Notes: a model not told the origin generated them from the letters alone. A DNA stretch of 64,000 bases from JACPDH01 sp041671505 (GCA_041671505.1 JBAZBK010000019.1:1-64000), one strand, 5' to 3'. Positions 41,630 to 50,850 are shown, counted from the first letter of the stretch. Translations and numbers: made by a program.

Positions 41630-42936
41630 TGCGCTACGACACGCTGATCCTCGACCTCGACGGCACCCTCGTCGATTCCTACGACGCGCTCGCGATCGCC
41701 GTGAACCATGCGCGCGAGGCTCTCGGATTCGCCTCTCTCGACGCGGAGACCATCAAAGGGTTCGTCGGCGACGGCCTGGAGGCGCTGCTCGACCGTGTCT
41801 TCGCCCCATCGCCCGTTCCCGCCGACGCGCGCGGCCTCTTCGAGTCGCGCTACGACGAGATCTGCTGCAGCATGTCGCGCCCTCTCGACGGCGTCGTCGA
41901 GACGCTCGCAACGCTTCACGAGCTCGGCGTACGGATGGCCGTCTGCACGAACAAGCCGACCTCCTTCTCCCGGAAGATCGTCGAGCACATCGGCATCGAT
42001 CGCCTTCTCGGCGCGGTGATCGGGCCCGATCTCGCGGGTGCGCGCAAGCCGGACGCCCGGCATGTCGACGCGGCGATCGACGCGATCGACGGGGCGCGCG
42101 ACCGCGCGCTGTTCGTCGGCGACATGCTGATCGACGTCGAGGCGGCGCGAAACGCCGGCATTCCGTGCGCCGCGATCGCGACGGGAACGACGGATATCGC
42201 CGTTCTCCGTCGTTCTTCGGCTCGCCACATTCTCGGTCGCTTCAGCGACCTCGTCGACATCGTGACCGGCGCGAGCCGGCGACGCGGTCCGGTGCCGGGA
42301 ACGCGCCTCGTCTTCTTCGACGTCGACTCGACGCTCGCCACGATCGAGGGGATCGACGAGCTGGGCCGGGGAAACGCGGAGATCGCCGCGCTCACCGAGG
42401 CGGCGATGAACGGGGAGATCGCCCTCGACGAGGTCTACGCGAAGAGGCTGGAAATCCTTCGCCCGAGCCGAGCAGCGATCGAGCGCCTGGGGGCGCAATA
42501 CGTCGACGCGATGATCCCGGACGCCGCGGAGACGGTCGACGCGCTCCGGCGGGCCGGGATGGAGATCTTCATCGTGTCCGCCGGAATCGAGCAGGCGCTT
42601 CTTCCGCTTGCGGAGAGGCTCGGCATTCCGCAGCGTTCGGTGCACGCCGTGCGGCTCGAGTTCGACTCCGACGGCAACTACGCCGGCTTCGACCGTCGCT
42701 CGCCGCTGACCAGGAACGGCGGGAAGGAGACGATCGTGATGAACGTCCGCTCCCGCGCGAAGGGAAAGGCGGTCTTCATCGGCGATGGCATCACCGATCT
42801 CGAAGCGAAGCCGGCAGTGGAGCTCTTCATCGGTTTCGGCGGCGTGCGCCACAGGGAACGGGTTTGCGGCGAGAGCGACGTTTACCTGACGGAGCTGCGG
42901 CTGGCGGATGTTGTGCGATATATTGTGCCGAATTGA
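41629..42936 (+). CDS. Fused HAD proteins: Gph-type phosphatase plus phosphoserine phosphatase
   Basis: 435 residues, two HAD domains. Residues 1-220 follow phosphoglycolate phosphatase/ beta-PGM types: DLDGTLVDS with Asp9 and Asp11, VCTNKPTSFS, and ARKPDARHV, FVGDMLIDVEAAR. Residues 227-435 are a eukaryote-like phosphoserine phosphatase (PSPH): FFDVDSTLATIEGIDELG, IVSAGIEQALLPLAERLG, YAGFDRRSPLTRNGGK, and FIGDGITDLEAKPAVELFIG. The last step of serine synthesis, matching the class V aminotransferase and serA that follow. The last codons AAT-TGA belong to the repeat at 42930. The Gph half may cleave phosphoglycolate; not proven. Confidence 0.9.
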   Translation: MRYDTLILDLDGTLVDSYDALAIAVNHAREALGFASLDAETIKGFVGDGLEALLDRVFAPSPVPADARGLFESRYDEICCSMSRPLDGVVETLATLHELGVRMAVCTNKPTSFSRKIVEHIGIDRLLGAVIGPDLAGARKPDARHVDAAIDAIDGARDRALFVGDMLIDVEAARNAGIPCAAIATGTTDIAVLRRSSARHILGRFSDLVDIVTGASRRRGPVPGTRLVFFDVDSTLATIEGIDELGRGNAEIAALTEAAMNGEIALDEVYAKRLEILRPSRAAIERLGAQYVDAMIPDAAETVDALRRAGMEIFIVSAGIEQALLPLAERLGIPQRSVHAVRLEFDSDGNYAGFDRRSPLTRNGGKETIVMNVRSRAKGKAVFIGDGITDLEAKPAVELFIGFGGVRHRERVCGESDVYLTELRLADVVRYIVPN

Positions 42937-43088
42937 AAATTGAAAACTGCAAATAAAACAACGTTATCAATATTTCATTATATAGATATCGATTATTGAA
43001 GCTCGATTAGATCCATCCCGTCGGGCGCACCGCCGATGGTGGGTCGTCAGTCGTCGCCTTTCAATTTTCAATTTTCAATTTTCAATTC
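42930..43088. repeat. AT-rich inverted repeat, GAATTGAAAATTGA type
   Basis: The left arm (42930-42950) GAATTGAAAATTGAAAACTG overlaps the 3' end of the HAD gene and supplies its TGA stop (42934-42936). The right arm (43057-43088) is a clean TTTTCAATTTTCAATTTTCA array. The spacer changes from AT-rich to GC-rich. Ends 11 bp before the aminotransferase ATG. Confidence 0.85.
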
Positions 43089-43099
43089 ATACTTCGCCC

Positions 43100-44185
43100 A
43101 TGCCCGTTTCGTGCCGCTACTTCATCCCCGGCCCCGTCTGGGTGCGACCTGAAGTCCTCGCCGAGATGACCCGCCCGATGGTGGGACACAGGAGCGGCGA
43201 GTTCCGCGCGCTGATGGCGCGCGTCTTCCCCGACCTGAAAGCGCTCTTCCGGACGACTCAGCATGCCTTCGTGGCGAGCTGCTCGGGAACGGGGCTGCTC
43301 GAGGCGGCGATCGTGAACAGCGTGCCGCGGAGCGTCCTGGTGACGACCTGCGGCGCCTTCTCCGAGCGCTGGTTCTCGATCGCGAACCGGCTCGGCCTCG
43401 AGGTCGATCGTCTCGAATTCGAATGGGGCCGAACGGTCGATCCCGTGCGGCTCGCCGACCATCTCGCATCGCGACATCACCGCTACGACGCCGTGACGAT
43501 CACGCACAACGAGACCTCGACCGGCGTGATCAACGACGTGGCGGCCCTCTCGAAGGTGGTGCGCGAGCACTCGAGCGACACGCTCGTCCTCGTCGACGCC
43601 GTCTCCTCGCTCGCGAGCGCGCCGCTCGAGTTCGACGCGTGGGGGCTCGATGTCTGCGTGGCATCGAGCCAGAAGGGGATCGGCGTTCCACCCGGCGCCG
43701 CAGTTTTCGCGGTTTCGGATCGGGCGATGGCGCGGAGCGAAGCGGAGAAGTTCAAGGGGATGTACTTCGACTTCGTGGAGTTCCGGAAGCACTTCGACGA
43801 GAGCGGAAACGTGCCGTATACGCCGGCCGTCCCCATCTACTTCGCGCTGGCCGCGCAGCTCGAGCACATTCTCCGGGTCGAGGGTCTCGAGGCGCGCTGG
43901 GAGCGTCACCGCGCGATGCGCGACGCCGTCCTGACGAGGACCGCGGCGCATGCCGATGCCCTCGCTCCGCACGGCTTCGAGTCGCCGAGCGTGACGACGC
44001 TCGTACCGAGGCATGGTCGCGCGCCCCGGACGATCGTCGACGCGATGAAGGCGCGCGGATTCACCCTGTCGGGTGGCTACGGGAAGATCAAGGACGATAC
44101 GTTCCGCATCGGCCACATGGGAGATCTCACCGTGTCCGACGTCGACGCGATGGTCGACGCCCTGGTCGAGGTGTTCACGCTCTAA
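43100..44185 (+). CDS. Class V aminotransferase, probably the phosphoserine transaminase of this locus
   Basis: 361 residues, PLP-dependent. The PLP lysine is in VCVASSQKGIGVPPG. The N terminus (YFIPGPVWVRPEVLAEMTRP) with a nearby RSGEFRALMARV is typical of the serine/alanine-glyoxylate aminotransferase and PucG/archaeal SerC type rather than the classical SerC. Position between a phosphoserine phosphatase and serA suggests it makes phosphoserine from phosphohydroxypyruvate with glutamate; that is inference from context. No ribosome site; the AT-rich repeat ends 11 bp before it. Convergent with the AraC regulator. Confidence 0.82.
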   Translation: MPVSCRYFIPGPVWVRPEVLAEMTRPMVGHRSGEFRALMARVFPDLKALFRTTQHAFVASCSGTGLLEAAIVNSVPRSVLVTTCGAFSERWFSIANRLGLEVDRLEFEWGRTVDPVRLADHLASRHHRYDAVTITHNETSTGVINDVAALSKVVREHSSDTLVLVDAVSSLASAPLEFDAWGLDVCVASSQKGIGVPPGAAVFAVSDRAMARSEAEKFKGMYFDFVEFRKHFDESGNVPYTPAVPIYFALAAQLEHILRVEGLEARWERHRAMRDAVLTRTAAHADALAPHGFESPSVTTLVPRHGRAPRTIVDAMKARGFTLSGGYGKIKDDTFRIGHMGDLTVSDVDAMVDALVEVFTL

Positions 44186-44236
44186 TCAGGGCTGGCAGCG
44201 CACCGCTCACGGTTTCTGCGTTAGATCCCCGCTCTG

Positions 44237-45097
44237 TCACGGGATTGCACGCCATGAGGACGGGGGCATTCCGAAGGTCCGGCGGAACACCGAGGAGAAA
44301 TGGCTGTGGCTCGAGTATCCGAGGTCGAGCGCGATCTCCGTCAGGTCGCGCCTTCCTTCGCGCAATCTCGAGAGTGCGTCGCGCATCCTGAGCGAGTGGC
44401 GATACTCCGTCATCGTCATGCCGGTCGCCTTGCGGAAGCAGCGGCAGAGCTGGAACTGCGAACATCCCGCGACGCGGGCGAGGTCGCTGAGCAGGGGTGA
44501 CGCCGCGGGCGTCGCAGCGATCGCGCGCTTGACCAGCTCGATCCGCTCCTGTTGAACGAAGCTCGCGCGCCTTCGCCTGCCGTCGCCGCGCGACGCGTAT
44601 GCAGAAGCGATCGCGGCGGCGAGAATGCCGATCGCCGCTTCTTCGATCTCGAGCCGCTCGCCTATCGGTCCTGCGCGCGCGCGATCGAAGAGCCTTCGTT
44701 GCGCGAGATAGACGTTCGATTCTGCTGCTGCAACCGGGAAACGGAATGGGCGGTCGCGCCGATCGCGAACCGCCGGGTCGTGCGGCGCGATCATGTCGAG
44801 AAGAAGCTCGTCCGCCACCACGAACCAGTCGCAGGCGTCGATCTCGCTCACCTTCGCGCGCTCGTATCGCTGGTGCTGGTTGTAGAAGAGCACCGTCGTC
44901 GGATCGCCCACGAAGGACGGCCCTTCCGCGAGACGGATCCGCGTGGCGGTCCGAGGGAAGACGAACGTGTGATAGCTGCAGGGCCCGCTATCGCGGAACA
45001 GGGGATGCGACGCCGGGCAGACGAACCTGCCGAACGCGATCGAATCGGTCCGGTGGACGAGCGTCTCGACCGGCTTGGTCCGGATCTCCTGAAGCAT
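44237..45097 (-). CDS. AraC family transcriptional regulator
   Basis: 286 residues. The first ~170 residues are an AraC-type sensor of the cupin or unknown-ligand kind (CSYHTFVFPRTATRIRLAEG). The last ~100 residues are the two-helix-turn-helix HTH_18: ELVKRAIAATPAASPLLSDL, VAGCSQFQLCRCFRKATGMT, YRHSLRMRDALSRLREGRRD and DLGYSSHSHFSSVFRRTFGM. Divergent from serA with 158 bp between, where its sites could lie, and convergent with the aminotransferase. Regulation of serine genes is possible but not shown. Confidence 0.9.
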   Translation of the reverse strand: MLQEIRTKPVETLVHRTDSIAFGRFVCPASHPLFRDSGPCSYHTFVFPRTATRIRLAEGPSFVGDPTTVLFYNQHQRYERAKVSEIDACDWFVVADELLLDMIAPHDPAVRDRRDRPFRFPVAAAESNVYLAQRRLFDRARAGPIGERLEIEEAAIGILAAAIASAYASRGDGRRRRASFVQQERIELVKRAIAATPAASPLLSDLARVAGCSQFQLCRCFRKATGMTMTEYRHSLRMRDALSRLREGRRDLTEIALDLGYSSHSHFSSVFRRTFGMPPSSWRAIP

Positions 45098-45255
45098 AGC
45101 GGAATGATGAGGCCTCTCGCCGCCGGAGGCGCGTCACGATTCGGCTTCGGAGAGGTGCGGCGCGACCGGCACCAACGGAGTCGCCAGCCGGTCCGTGGCA
45201 CGCTGGAGTTCGGTGTATTCTTTGCACCTCATTTTTGGCCGTATCGAGGTGATCC

Positions 45256-46848
45256 GTGTCTCAGGTCCGTTACCGAATTCTCGTCACCGACACTCTCGCC
45301 GACTCCGGCCTCGACCTGCTGCGCAGCCAGCCGGACGTGATGCTCGACTACCGTCCGGGTCTCGCGGGCGACGAGCTTCACCGCGAGGTGGCCACGGCCG
45401 ACGCGATCGTCACCCGAAGCGGCACGGCGGTGACCGACGAGCTGCTGTCGCATGCGACTCAGCTTCGCGTGGTCGGTCGCGCCGGCGTCGGGCTCGACAA
45501 CGTCGATGTCGACGCCGCGACGCGGCGCGGCATTCTCGTCATCAACGCTCCGACGGCGAACATCCTTTCGGCGACCGAGCACACGATGGCGATGATGCTC
45601 GCGCTCTGCCGGAACATCCCGGCCGCGGACGCCTCGGTCCGCAAGGGAGAGTGGAAGCGGTCGAAGTTCATGGGGGTCGAGCTTTCGGGAAAGACGCTCG
45701 GCATCATCGGTCTCGGCCGAATCGGAAGCCGCGTGGCCGAGCGCGCCCGCGTGTTCGGCATGCGGATCATCGCGTACGACCCGTATATCGCGAGCTTCGC
45801 GTTCGAGCGCGTCGGTGCCGAGGAAGTGACTCTCGACGCGCTTCTCGCCGAAGCGGACTTCATCACGGTGCACACGCCGCTGACCGACGAGACGCGCGGA
45901 ATGATCCGCGCCGCCGAGATCGAGCGGATGAAGGACGGCGTCATGCTGGTCAACTGCGCCCGCGGCGGGATCTACGTGGAGGACGATCTCGGCGCGGCAC
46001 TGCACTCCGGGAAAGTCGCCGGCGCGGCGATCGACGTCTACGTCGAGGAGCCGCCGAAGCCCGACCATCCGCTGCTCAACGCGCCGAATCTCGTCCTCAC
46101 GCCGCACATCGGCGCGAACACGCTGGAGGCACAGGACCGCGTCGCGGTGCAGACCTCCGAGATGGTCGTCGAGGCGCTCCGCGGCTCGATCTTCGTCTCG
46201 GCGGTGAACCTTCCGTTCGAGGGCGTCGCAGAGAGCGGCGTCCGGGCCCTCATCAATCTCGCGGAGAAGTTAGGCTCGTTCGCGGGGCAGCTCATCCGCG
46301 GCGCCGTCGAGGAGATCGCGCTCGAGCTCTGGGGAATCGAAGAGAAACACTCCGGCATCCTCTCGGTGGGCGCGGCCAAGGGGCTGCTCGACCCGGTCCT
46401 GAACGAGTCGGTCAACTACGTGAACGCGCTCGCCGTGGCAGAGCAGCGCGGCATTCAGTGCCTCACCACCGTGCACGAGACCGTGCTCGACTACGCCCAC
46501 CTCGTAACCCTTCGTGTGCGCAGCGACGCCGGAGAGATGCGCGTCTCGGGCACGCTCTTCGGCGAAAAGAACGCGCGCATCGTCGACGTCAACGGCTTCC
46601 ACGTCGAGTTCCGGCCGGCAGGACACCTGCTGTACATGCTCAACCACGACGTTCCCGGCGTCGTCGGCAAAGTCGGCACGATCCTCGGCGACCGCGAGAT
46701 CAACATCGCCGAGTACAACCTCGCCCGCGCGAGCGACAAGGGAGTCGCGATGGCGATCGTTACGGTCGACTCGCCGCTCGACGAAGCGACGCTCGCGTTC
46801 CTCCGGTCGTTCAAGGAAATGCGCGACGTGAGGCAGATCCGCCTCTGA
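45256..46848 (+). CDS. serA: D-3-phosphoglycerate dehydrogenase
   Basis: First committed step of serine synthesis: 3-phosphoglycerate to phosphohydroxypyruvate with NAD+. 530 residues, the long type with substrate-binding, NAD, ASB and ACT domains. RVVGRAGVGLDNVDVDAA, NAD loop GIIGLGRIGSRVAERARVFG, catalytic LTPHIGANTLEAQ (His and Glu-loop), and a C-terminal ACT domain starting LLYMLNHDVPGVVGKVGTIL that likely mediates serine feedback. Forms, with the HAD fusion and the aminotransferase, a complete three-step pathway within 5.2 kb, split by the divergent AraC gene. Confidence 0.96.
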   Translation: MSQVRYRILVTDTLADSGLDLLRSQPDVMLDYRPGLAGDELHREVATADAIVTRSGTAVTDELLSHATQLRVVGRAGVGLDNVDVDAATRRGILVINAPTANILSATEHTMAMMLALCRNIPAADASVRKGEWKRSKFMGVELSGKTLGIIGLGRIGSRVAERARVFGMRIIAYDPYIASFAFERVGAEEVTLDALLAEADFITVHTPLTDETRGMIRAAEIERMKDGVMLVNCARGGIYVEDDLGAALHSGKVAGAAIDVYVEEPPKPDHPLLNAPNLVLTPHIGANTLEAQDRVAVQTSEMVVEALRGSIFVSAVNLPFEGVAESGVRALINLAEKLGSFAGQLIRGAVEEIALELWGIEEKHSGILSVGAAKGLLDPVLNESVNYVNALAVAEQRGIQCLTTVHETVLDYAHLVTLRVRSDAGEMRVSGTLFGEKNARIVDVNGFHVEFRPAGHLLYMLNHDVPGVVGKVGTILGDREINIAEYNLARASDKGVAMAIVTVDSPLDEATLAFLRSFKEMRDVRQIRL

Positions 46849-47085
46849 AACGGCATTCCCGCCGCATGACAGCGACGTAATCTCGCGGTCACGATCAGGC
46901 CATCGCCACTTCGCTACAGTCCTGCCGAGGCATCAGACGGATCGAGCGGCTGACGATTGGTACCCGGGCCGCAATGATTTCGTGTCTATAACCGCGGGAA
47001 CCAGTTTCGAGGCTGTTTGGCCGATATCTCATTAGCCCGTCCCCACACTCTCACCCCTGTCGTGTCCGTTTCGTCGGCGGCGAGG

Positions 47086-48975
47086 ATGTTGTTTCCGTCC
47101 CGAACGATACTCGCCGTCGGAGCGATCTCTCTTCTGCTCGACGCGATTCTGCGCGTCGTCCTCGTCGTGTCGTTCGGCGCGAAGCTCGACGTCTCGAAGA
47201 TCGAACTGCCGTCGATCCTCATCCGTGGATTGATGAACGATCTCGTGACCCTTCCGCTTCTGCTTTTTCCGGTCGCGGTGATCCTCGGGATCGCGTCGCG
47301 CACCATAGGCAGGTCGATGGGCGGCCGGAAGGTGATCACCGGGATCGTCGCGCTTGCGCTCTTCGGTCGTCTCTACCTCGCGTGCGTCGAGTACTTCTTC
47401 TTCGAAGAATTCTCCTCGCGCATGAATCTCGTCGCAGTCGACTACCTGATGTCACCGACCGAGGTGATGGTCAACATCTGGGAGTCGTACCCGGTCGCTA
47501 GGGTCCTCGCGATCACGGCGGCCGTCGCCGTAGGTCTTGCGCTCCTGCTCCGAAACGCCATACGCGTCGACGCCGGGCGCACCGGCACGATTCCGAAGCT
47601 CCTGGCCGCGCTCTCGTTTCACGCGGTTCTCGCCTTCTCTCTCCCAGTATTGATCCCGGTCACTGCGCTGGCGATGCACGAACCGCGCGCCGACCAGGTC
47701 TGCTTCAATGGAGTGTCGTCGTTCATCGAGGCGCTCCGGACCAACGAGATCAGCTACACCGATTACTACCGAATGCTGCCGGAGAAGCGCGCCTTCGCAA
47801 TCGCGCGCCACGAAGTCCTCGAGCCGAACGGACAGTGGACGAACCAGCTCGCCAGCAGCCTCGACCGGTCGCATCTCGCGTCGCCTTCACCGTTCGCCGG
47901 ACGGAACGTCGTGGTCATCCTCGAGGAGTCTCTCGGCTGCGAGCACACCGGCGCGTGCGGTGGCACGCAGGGCCTCACACCGAACATCGACAGATTCGCG
48001 TCGGAAGGAATCCTCTGGGCGAACGCCTGGGCCACCGGCACGAGAACCGTTCGCGGTCTGGAAGCTGTCGTCACCTCCCTTCCGCCGATTCCTTCACGCT
48101 CGATCGTCAAGCGTCCAGGAAGCGAGAACGTCGCGAACTGGGGCAGGGTGATGCGGGGGGCCGGGTACCACACGAGCTTCCTTTACGGCGGCTATGGCAC
48201 GTTCGACAACATGAATCACTTCTTCGCGTCGAACGGATTCGCAGTAAGCGACCGCACCGAAATCCAGGACCCGGTATTTGGCAACATCTGGGGCGTGAGC
48301 GACGAAGACCTCTTCTCGCATGCCATCGACTACTTCGATGCGCGCGCCGCCGAGAACCGCCCCTTCTTCTCCGTGCTCCTTTCGACGTCGAACCACAAGC
48401 CGTTCACGTTCCGCGAAGGAGTCCCGGGCGTCCCTTCCAAGGGGGGCGGACGCAAGGCGGGCGTTCGATACGCCGACTTCGCCCTCGGCGAGTTCATCCG
48501 CAATGCGAAGACTCATCCCTGGTACCACAACACGATTTTCGTCGTGCTCGGCGACCATGGCTCGCGCGTTTACGGCCACGGCGAAATCCCGCTTCTCACA
48601 TATCGCATCCCGGTGCTGATCTTCGGAGAAGGCGTCGAGCACACGGTTCTGTCCGCGCCAACGAGCCAGATCGATGTCGCTCCGACCGTGATCGGACTCC
48701 TGGGGATTCCCTACTCGGCGCCCTTCTACGGACACGATGTCATTTCGGACCGCGATCCGGTGCGCCCGATCTTCGTGAGCCACAACCACGACGTCGGAAT
48801 GCTCGTCGGCGACAAGCTCGCCGTCCTCGGTCTGCAGGGAACGTCGGAGGTCTACCGGTACGACTTCGCCACCGATCAGCAGACGCGGATGCCGTTCGAC
48901 GGCCCGCTGGTGGACCGCGCGACCGCGACGTACGAAACGGCGTTTCTGCTCTTCTCGAGAGGGCTCTACCAGTGA
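47086..48975 (+). CDS. Membrane sulfatase of LTA-synthase / phosphoglycerol-transferase type
   Basis: 629 residues from the ATG at 47086; a TTG at 47017 with GAGG upstream would add 23. Five N-terminal membrane helices (to about 210) precede an extracytoplasmic alkaline-phosphatase-like domain. The nucleophile is the Thr in WATGTRTVRGLEAV; metal ligands are VVVILEESLG and VVLGDHGSR, with a histidine near the end (VSHNHDVG). The family makes lipoteichoic acid in Firmicutes, but in Gram-negative-like bacteria it adds phosphoglycerol or phosphoethanolamine to glycans. The substrate is open. Overlaps the next gene by GTGA. Confidence 0.9.
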   Translation: MLFPSRTILAVGAISLLLDAILRVVLVVSFGAKLDVSKIELPSILIRGLMNDLVTLPLLLFPVAVILGIASRTIGRSMGGRKVITGIVALALFGRLYLACVEYFFFEEFSSRMNLVAVDYLMSPTEVMVNIWESYPVARVLAITAAVAVGLALLLRNAIRVDAGRTGTIPKLLAALSFHAVLAFSLPVLIPVTALAMHEPRADQVCFNGVSSFIEALRTNEISYTDYYRMLPEKRAFAIARHEVLEPNGQWTNQLASSLDRSHLASPSPFAGRNVVVILEESLGCEHTGACGGTQGLTPNIDRFASEGILWANAWATGTRTVRGLEAVVTSLPPIPSRSIVKRPGSENVANWGRVMRGAGYHTSFLYGGYGTFDNMNHFFASNGFAVSDRTEIQDPVFGNIWGVSDEDLFSHAIDYFDARAAENRPFFSVLLSTSNHKPFTFREGVPGVPSKGGGRKAGVRYADFALGEFIRNAKTHPWYHNTIFVVLGDHGSRVYGHGEIPLLTYRIPVLIFGEGVEHTVLSAPTSQIDVAPTVIGLLGIPYSAPFYGHDVISDRDPVRPIFVSHNHDVGMLVGDKLAVLGLQGTSEVYRYDFATDQQTRMPFDGPLVDRATATYETAFLLFSRGLYQ

Positions 48976-49574
48976 GACTTCCGCTGGCTCTCGCCACGGC
49001 GCTTTCGCTGACGCTCGGCGCGGCCGCACTCGCTTCGACTCTTCCGCCGCCCCCAAACTTCGGCGTCGTAGTGCCGGACGGGATCTACCGCGGCGGGCAG
49101 CCGTCAATCGCGGATTTGAAGTACCTGCAGGAGCTCGGCGTCCGCACGATCGTCAAGTTGAACAACCACAATCTCGACAAGGAGCGCGGGGAGGCCGAAC
49201 GGCTCGGCATGAGCGTCGTCAGCATTCCTCTCGAGCCATCGACGATCGGCAACGCGAACAGCTGCGCCGGCGTGGCAGAAGCCGTCGCGGTGATTTCAGA
49301 TCGCTCGCGCTGGCCCGTGTTCATTCATTGCAGCCGAGGGCGCGATCGCGCCGGCTTCGTCGTCGGCGCATATCGCGAGCTCGTCGAACGGCAGCAGTGG
49401 CCGGCCATCGACGAAGAGCTCAGGCGCTACGGACATGCGAGCGCGATGCGGCGCGCGTACCCGCAGATCATCCGCGAGCTCGAAAAAGAGATTCCAACGT
49501 GCGGGGGAGAGATCGCGCGCGCGCTTTCGCGTCAGTCGCCGCCTCCCGCGAACATCGGCGCTCCGAAGAACTAG
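48972..49574 (+). CDS. Secreted dual-specificity/tyrosine phosphatase
   Basis: 200 residues, GTG start overlapping the sulfatase stop. A signal peptide (RLPLALATALSLTLGAAALA) is followed by NFGVVVPDGIYRGGQPSI and the DSP fold with the P-loop HCSRGRDRAG (HC-x5-R complete) and the general-acid region around LGVRTIVKLNNHNLDK. Related to bacterial tyrosine phosphatase-like SiaD/ 'DSP-like' family with secretory forms. Translational overlap with an extracytoplasmic sulfatase suggests both act on the same envelope glycan or lipid. Confidence 0.87.
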   Translation: MRLPLALATALSLTLGAAALASTLPPPPNFGVVVPDGIYRGGQPSIADLKYLQELGVRTIVKLNNHNLDKERGEAERLGMSVVSIPLEPSTIGNANSCAGVAEAVAVISDRSRWPVFIHCSRGRDRAGFVVGAYRELVERQQWPAIDEELRRYGHASAMRRAYPQIIRELEKEIPTCGGEIARALSRQSPPPANIGAPKN

Positions 49575-49632
49575 TCGCATGGAGCTCGTTCCGGCGCGGC
49601 GGGCAGAACGCCGCGCGACGCGCGAGCCTCAG

Positions 49633-50118
49633 TCAGTCCTTCGCTCCACCCGCTCCCGTCCCCACGCCCGCCTGCACCTGCCTGCGGAACTCGAGCGGCG
49701 CGGAGATCTCGTGAAACGTCTCCCTCGTGCCTCCGGTGCCCGTGACGATGATCGACCCGAAGTTCAGGAGTCGTCCGGTCATGCTCTGCTCGATTCCGAT
49801 TCCTTCGACCTTCTCGAGCAGCAGCTCGACCGAGTGACGCCGGATCACGCCCACCTTGATCAGCACGCGACGGTTGGTCACGGCGAACTCGGAGGCGCTG
49901 TAGCGGATCCACCTCTCGACGCCGAGAACCAATGCGGGCGCTGCGAGCACGACTCCGACGTAGGCGAGCCAGAAGATCGCGGGGACGAGGAACGATGCAA
50001 GGATCAACCCTGCCGCCGCGAGCGCGAAAAAGGCAGGCAGCACGAACACTTTCCAATGAACGTGCGCGCGGTAAGCGATCGTCTCTCCGATCAGCAGGTT
50101 GTCGTCGACAAAACCCAT
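49633..50118 (-). CDS. Bacterial PH (bPH2) domain membrane protein
   Basis: 161 residues. Two membrane helices (about 24-44 and 47-67: VFVLPAFFALAAAGLILASF, AIFWLAYVGVVLAAPALVLG) are followed by a bPH2 domain: FAVTNRRVLIKVGVIRRHSV, ELLLEKVEGIGIEQSMTGRLLNF, GSIIVTGTGGTRETFHEIS. This is the YdbT/YdbS-like pattern. Function unknown; such proteins sit in the inner membrane. Convergent with the phosphatase. Confidence 0.9.
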   Translation of the reverse strand: MGFVDDNLLIGETIAYRAHVHWKVFVLPAFFALAAAGLILASFLVPAIFWLAYVGVVLAAPALVLGVERWIRYSASEFAVTNRRVLIKVGVIRRHSVELLLEKVEGIGIEQSMTGRLLNFGSIIVTGTGGTRETFHEISAPLEFRRQVQAGVGTGAGGAKD

Positions 50119-50220
50119 CGGGCCACCTCACGCGGCGCCTGAGGCGCCGCCCGAGCGATTCTCGCACGCGGAACGTCTCCCGGCGGAACCTTCCAGCGTC
50201 GCCGCTGCTATGCTTGTCGC

Positions 50221-50850
50221 ATGCTCCGCGACGCGAAGGTGCAACTGGCACCCCGCGTCGTCCCAAAAGGCATCTTCTGCCTCGAGGGCGACTGGTGGGG
50301 AAAGCTGCACAAAGGCTCCTCCGTCGAGCCGATCCTCGAGCTGCTGCACCAGTGGGATCCTTACTACGTGCCGTATGTCAGGCGCGACGTCGCTACCCGC
50401 GCCGAGTTCGAGTACTACATCTCCCGCTGGGCCCAGAAGAGCATGGCCCCCTATCCGATCCTCTACCTCGCGTTTCACGGCAAGAGCAGCGAGGTGACGA
50501 TCAGCGACCGTCGGCGCACCGGAAGCCGCGTCACCGTCGCCGAGCTCGGTGACATGCTCGAAGGGAAGTGCCACGGGCGGATGATCTACTTCGGCTCCTG
50601 CCAGACGCTCGATCTGCACGGCAACTCGATCCAGTCGTTCCTTCGAAAGACCGAAGCTCTCGCAGTCTGCGGGTATCGTCGCGACGTGGAGTGGCTCGAT
50701 GCCACGGCGTTCGAGCTCGTCATGATGTCGGCGATGCAGATTCACGCGATGACGCGCCAGGGAGCCGCTGCGATGCAACGCCGCATCGCGGACCGCGCGC
50801 CCGTGCTCGCCCGAAAGCTCCGGTTCCACATGGTCATCAGCAAGCCATGA
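50221..50850 (+). CDS. DUF6642-like protein with Cys-His pair
   Basis: 209 residues. The N terminus (GIFCLEGDWWGKLHKGSSVE) and VCGYRRDVEWLDATAFELVM fit what I recall of DUF6642. His86 in YPILYLAFHGKSSEVTI and Cys127 in GRMIYFGSCQTLDLHG stand one beta-alpha unit apart, as the catalytic dyad of caspase/CHAT (clan CD) proteases does. No other domain is present. Whether it is an active peptidase is inference. A lone gene divergent from the PH gene; nearby bases (50869-50890) show one arm of TCAAAAGTC words. Confidence 0.72.
   Translation: MLRDAKVQLAPRVVPKGIFCLEGDWWGKLHKGSSVEPILELLHQWDPYYVPYVRRDVATRAEFEYYISRWAQKSMAPYPILYLAFHGKSSEVTISDRRRTGSRVTVAELGDMLEGKCHGRMIYFGSCQTLDLHGNSIQSFLRKTEALAVCGYRRDVEWLDATAFELVMMSAMQIHAMTRQGAAAMQRRIADRAPVLARKLRFHMVISKP

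Noticed and set aside
47017..47085. A TTG start at 47017 for the sulfatase
   Set aside because: It has GAGG upstream, but the added 23 residues are not membrane-protein-like and include a rare TTA codon; the ATG at 47086 is preferred without certainty.
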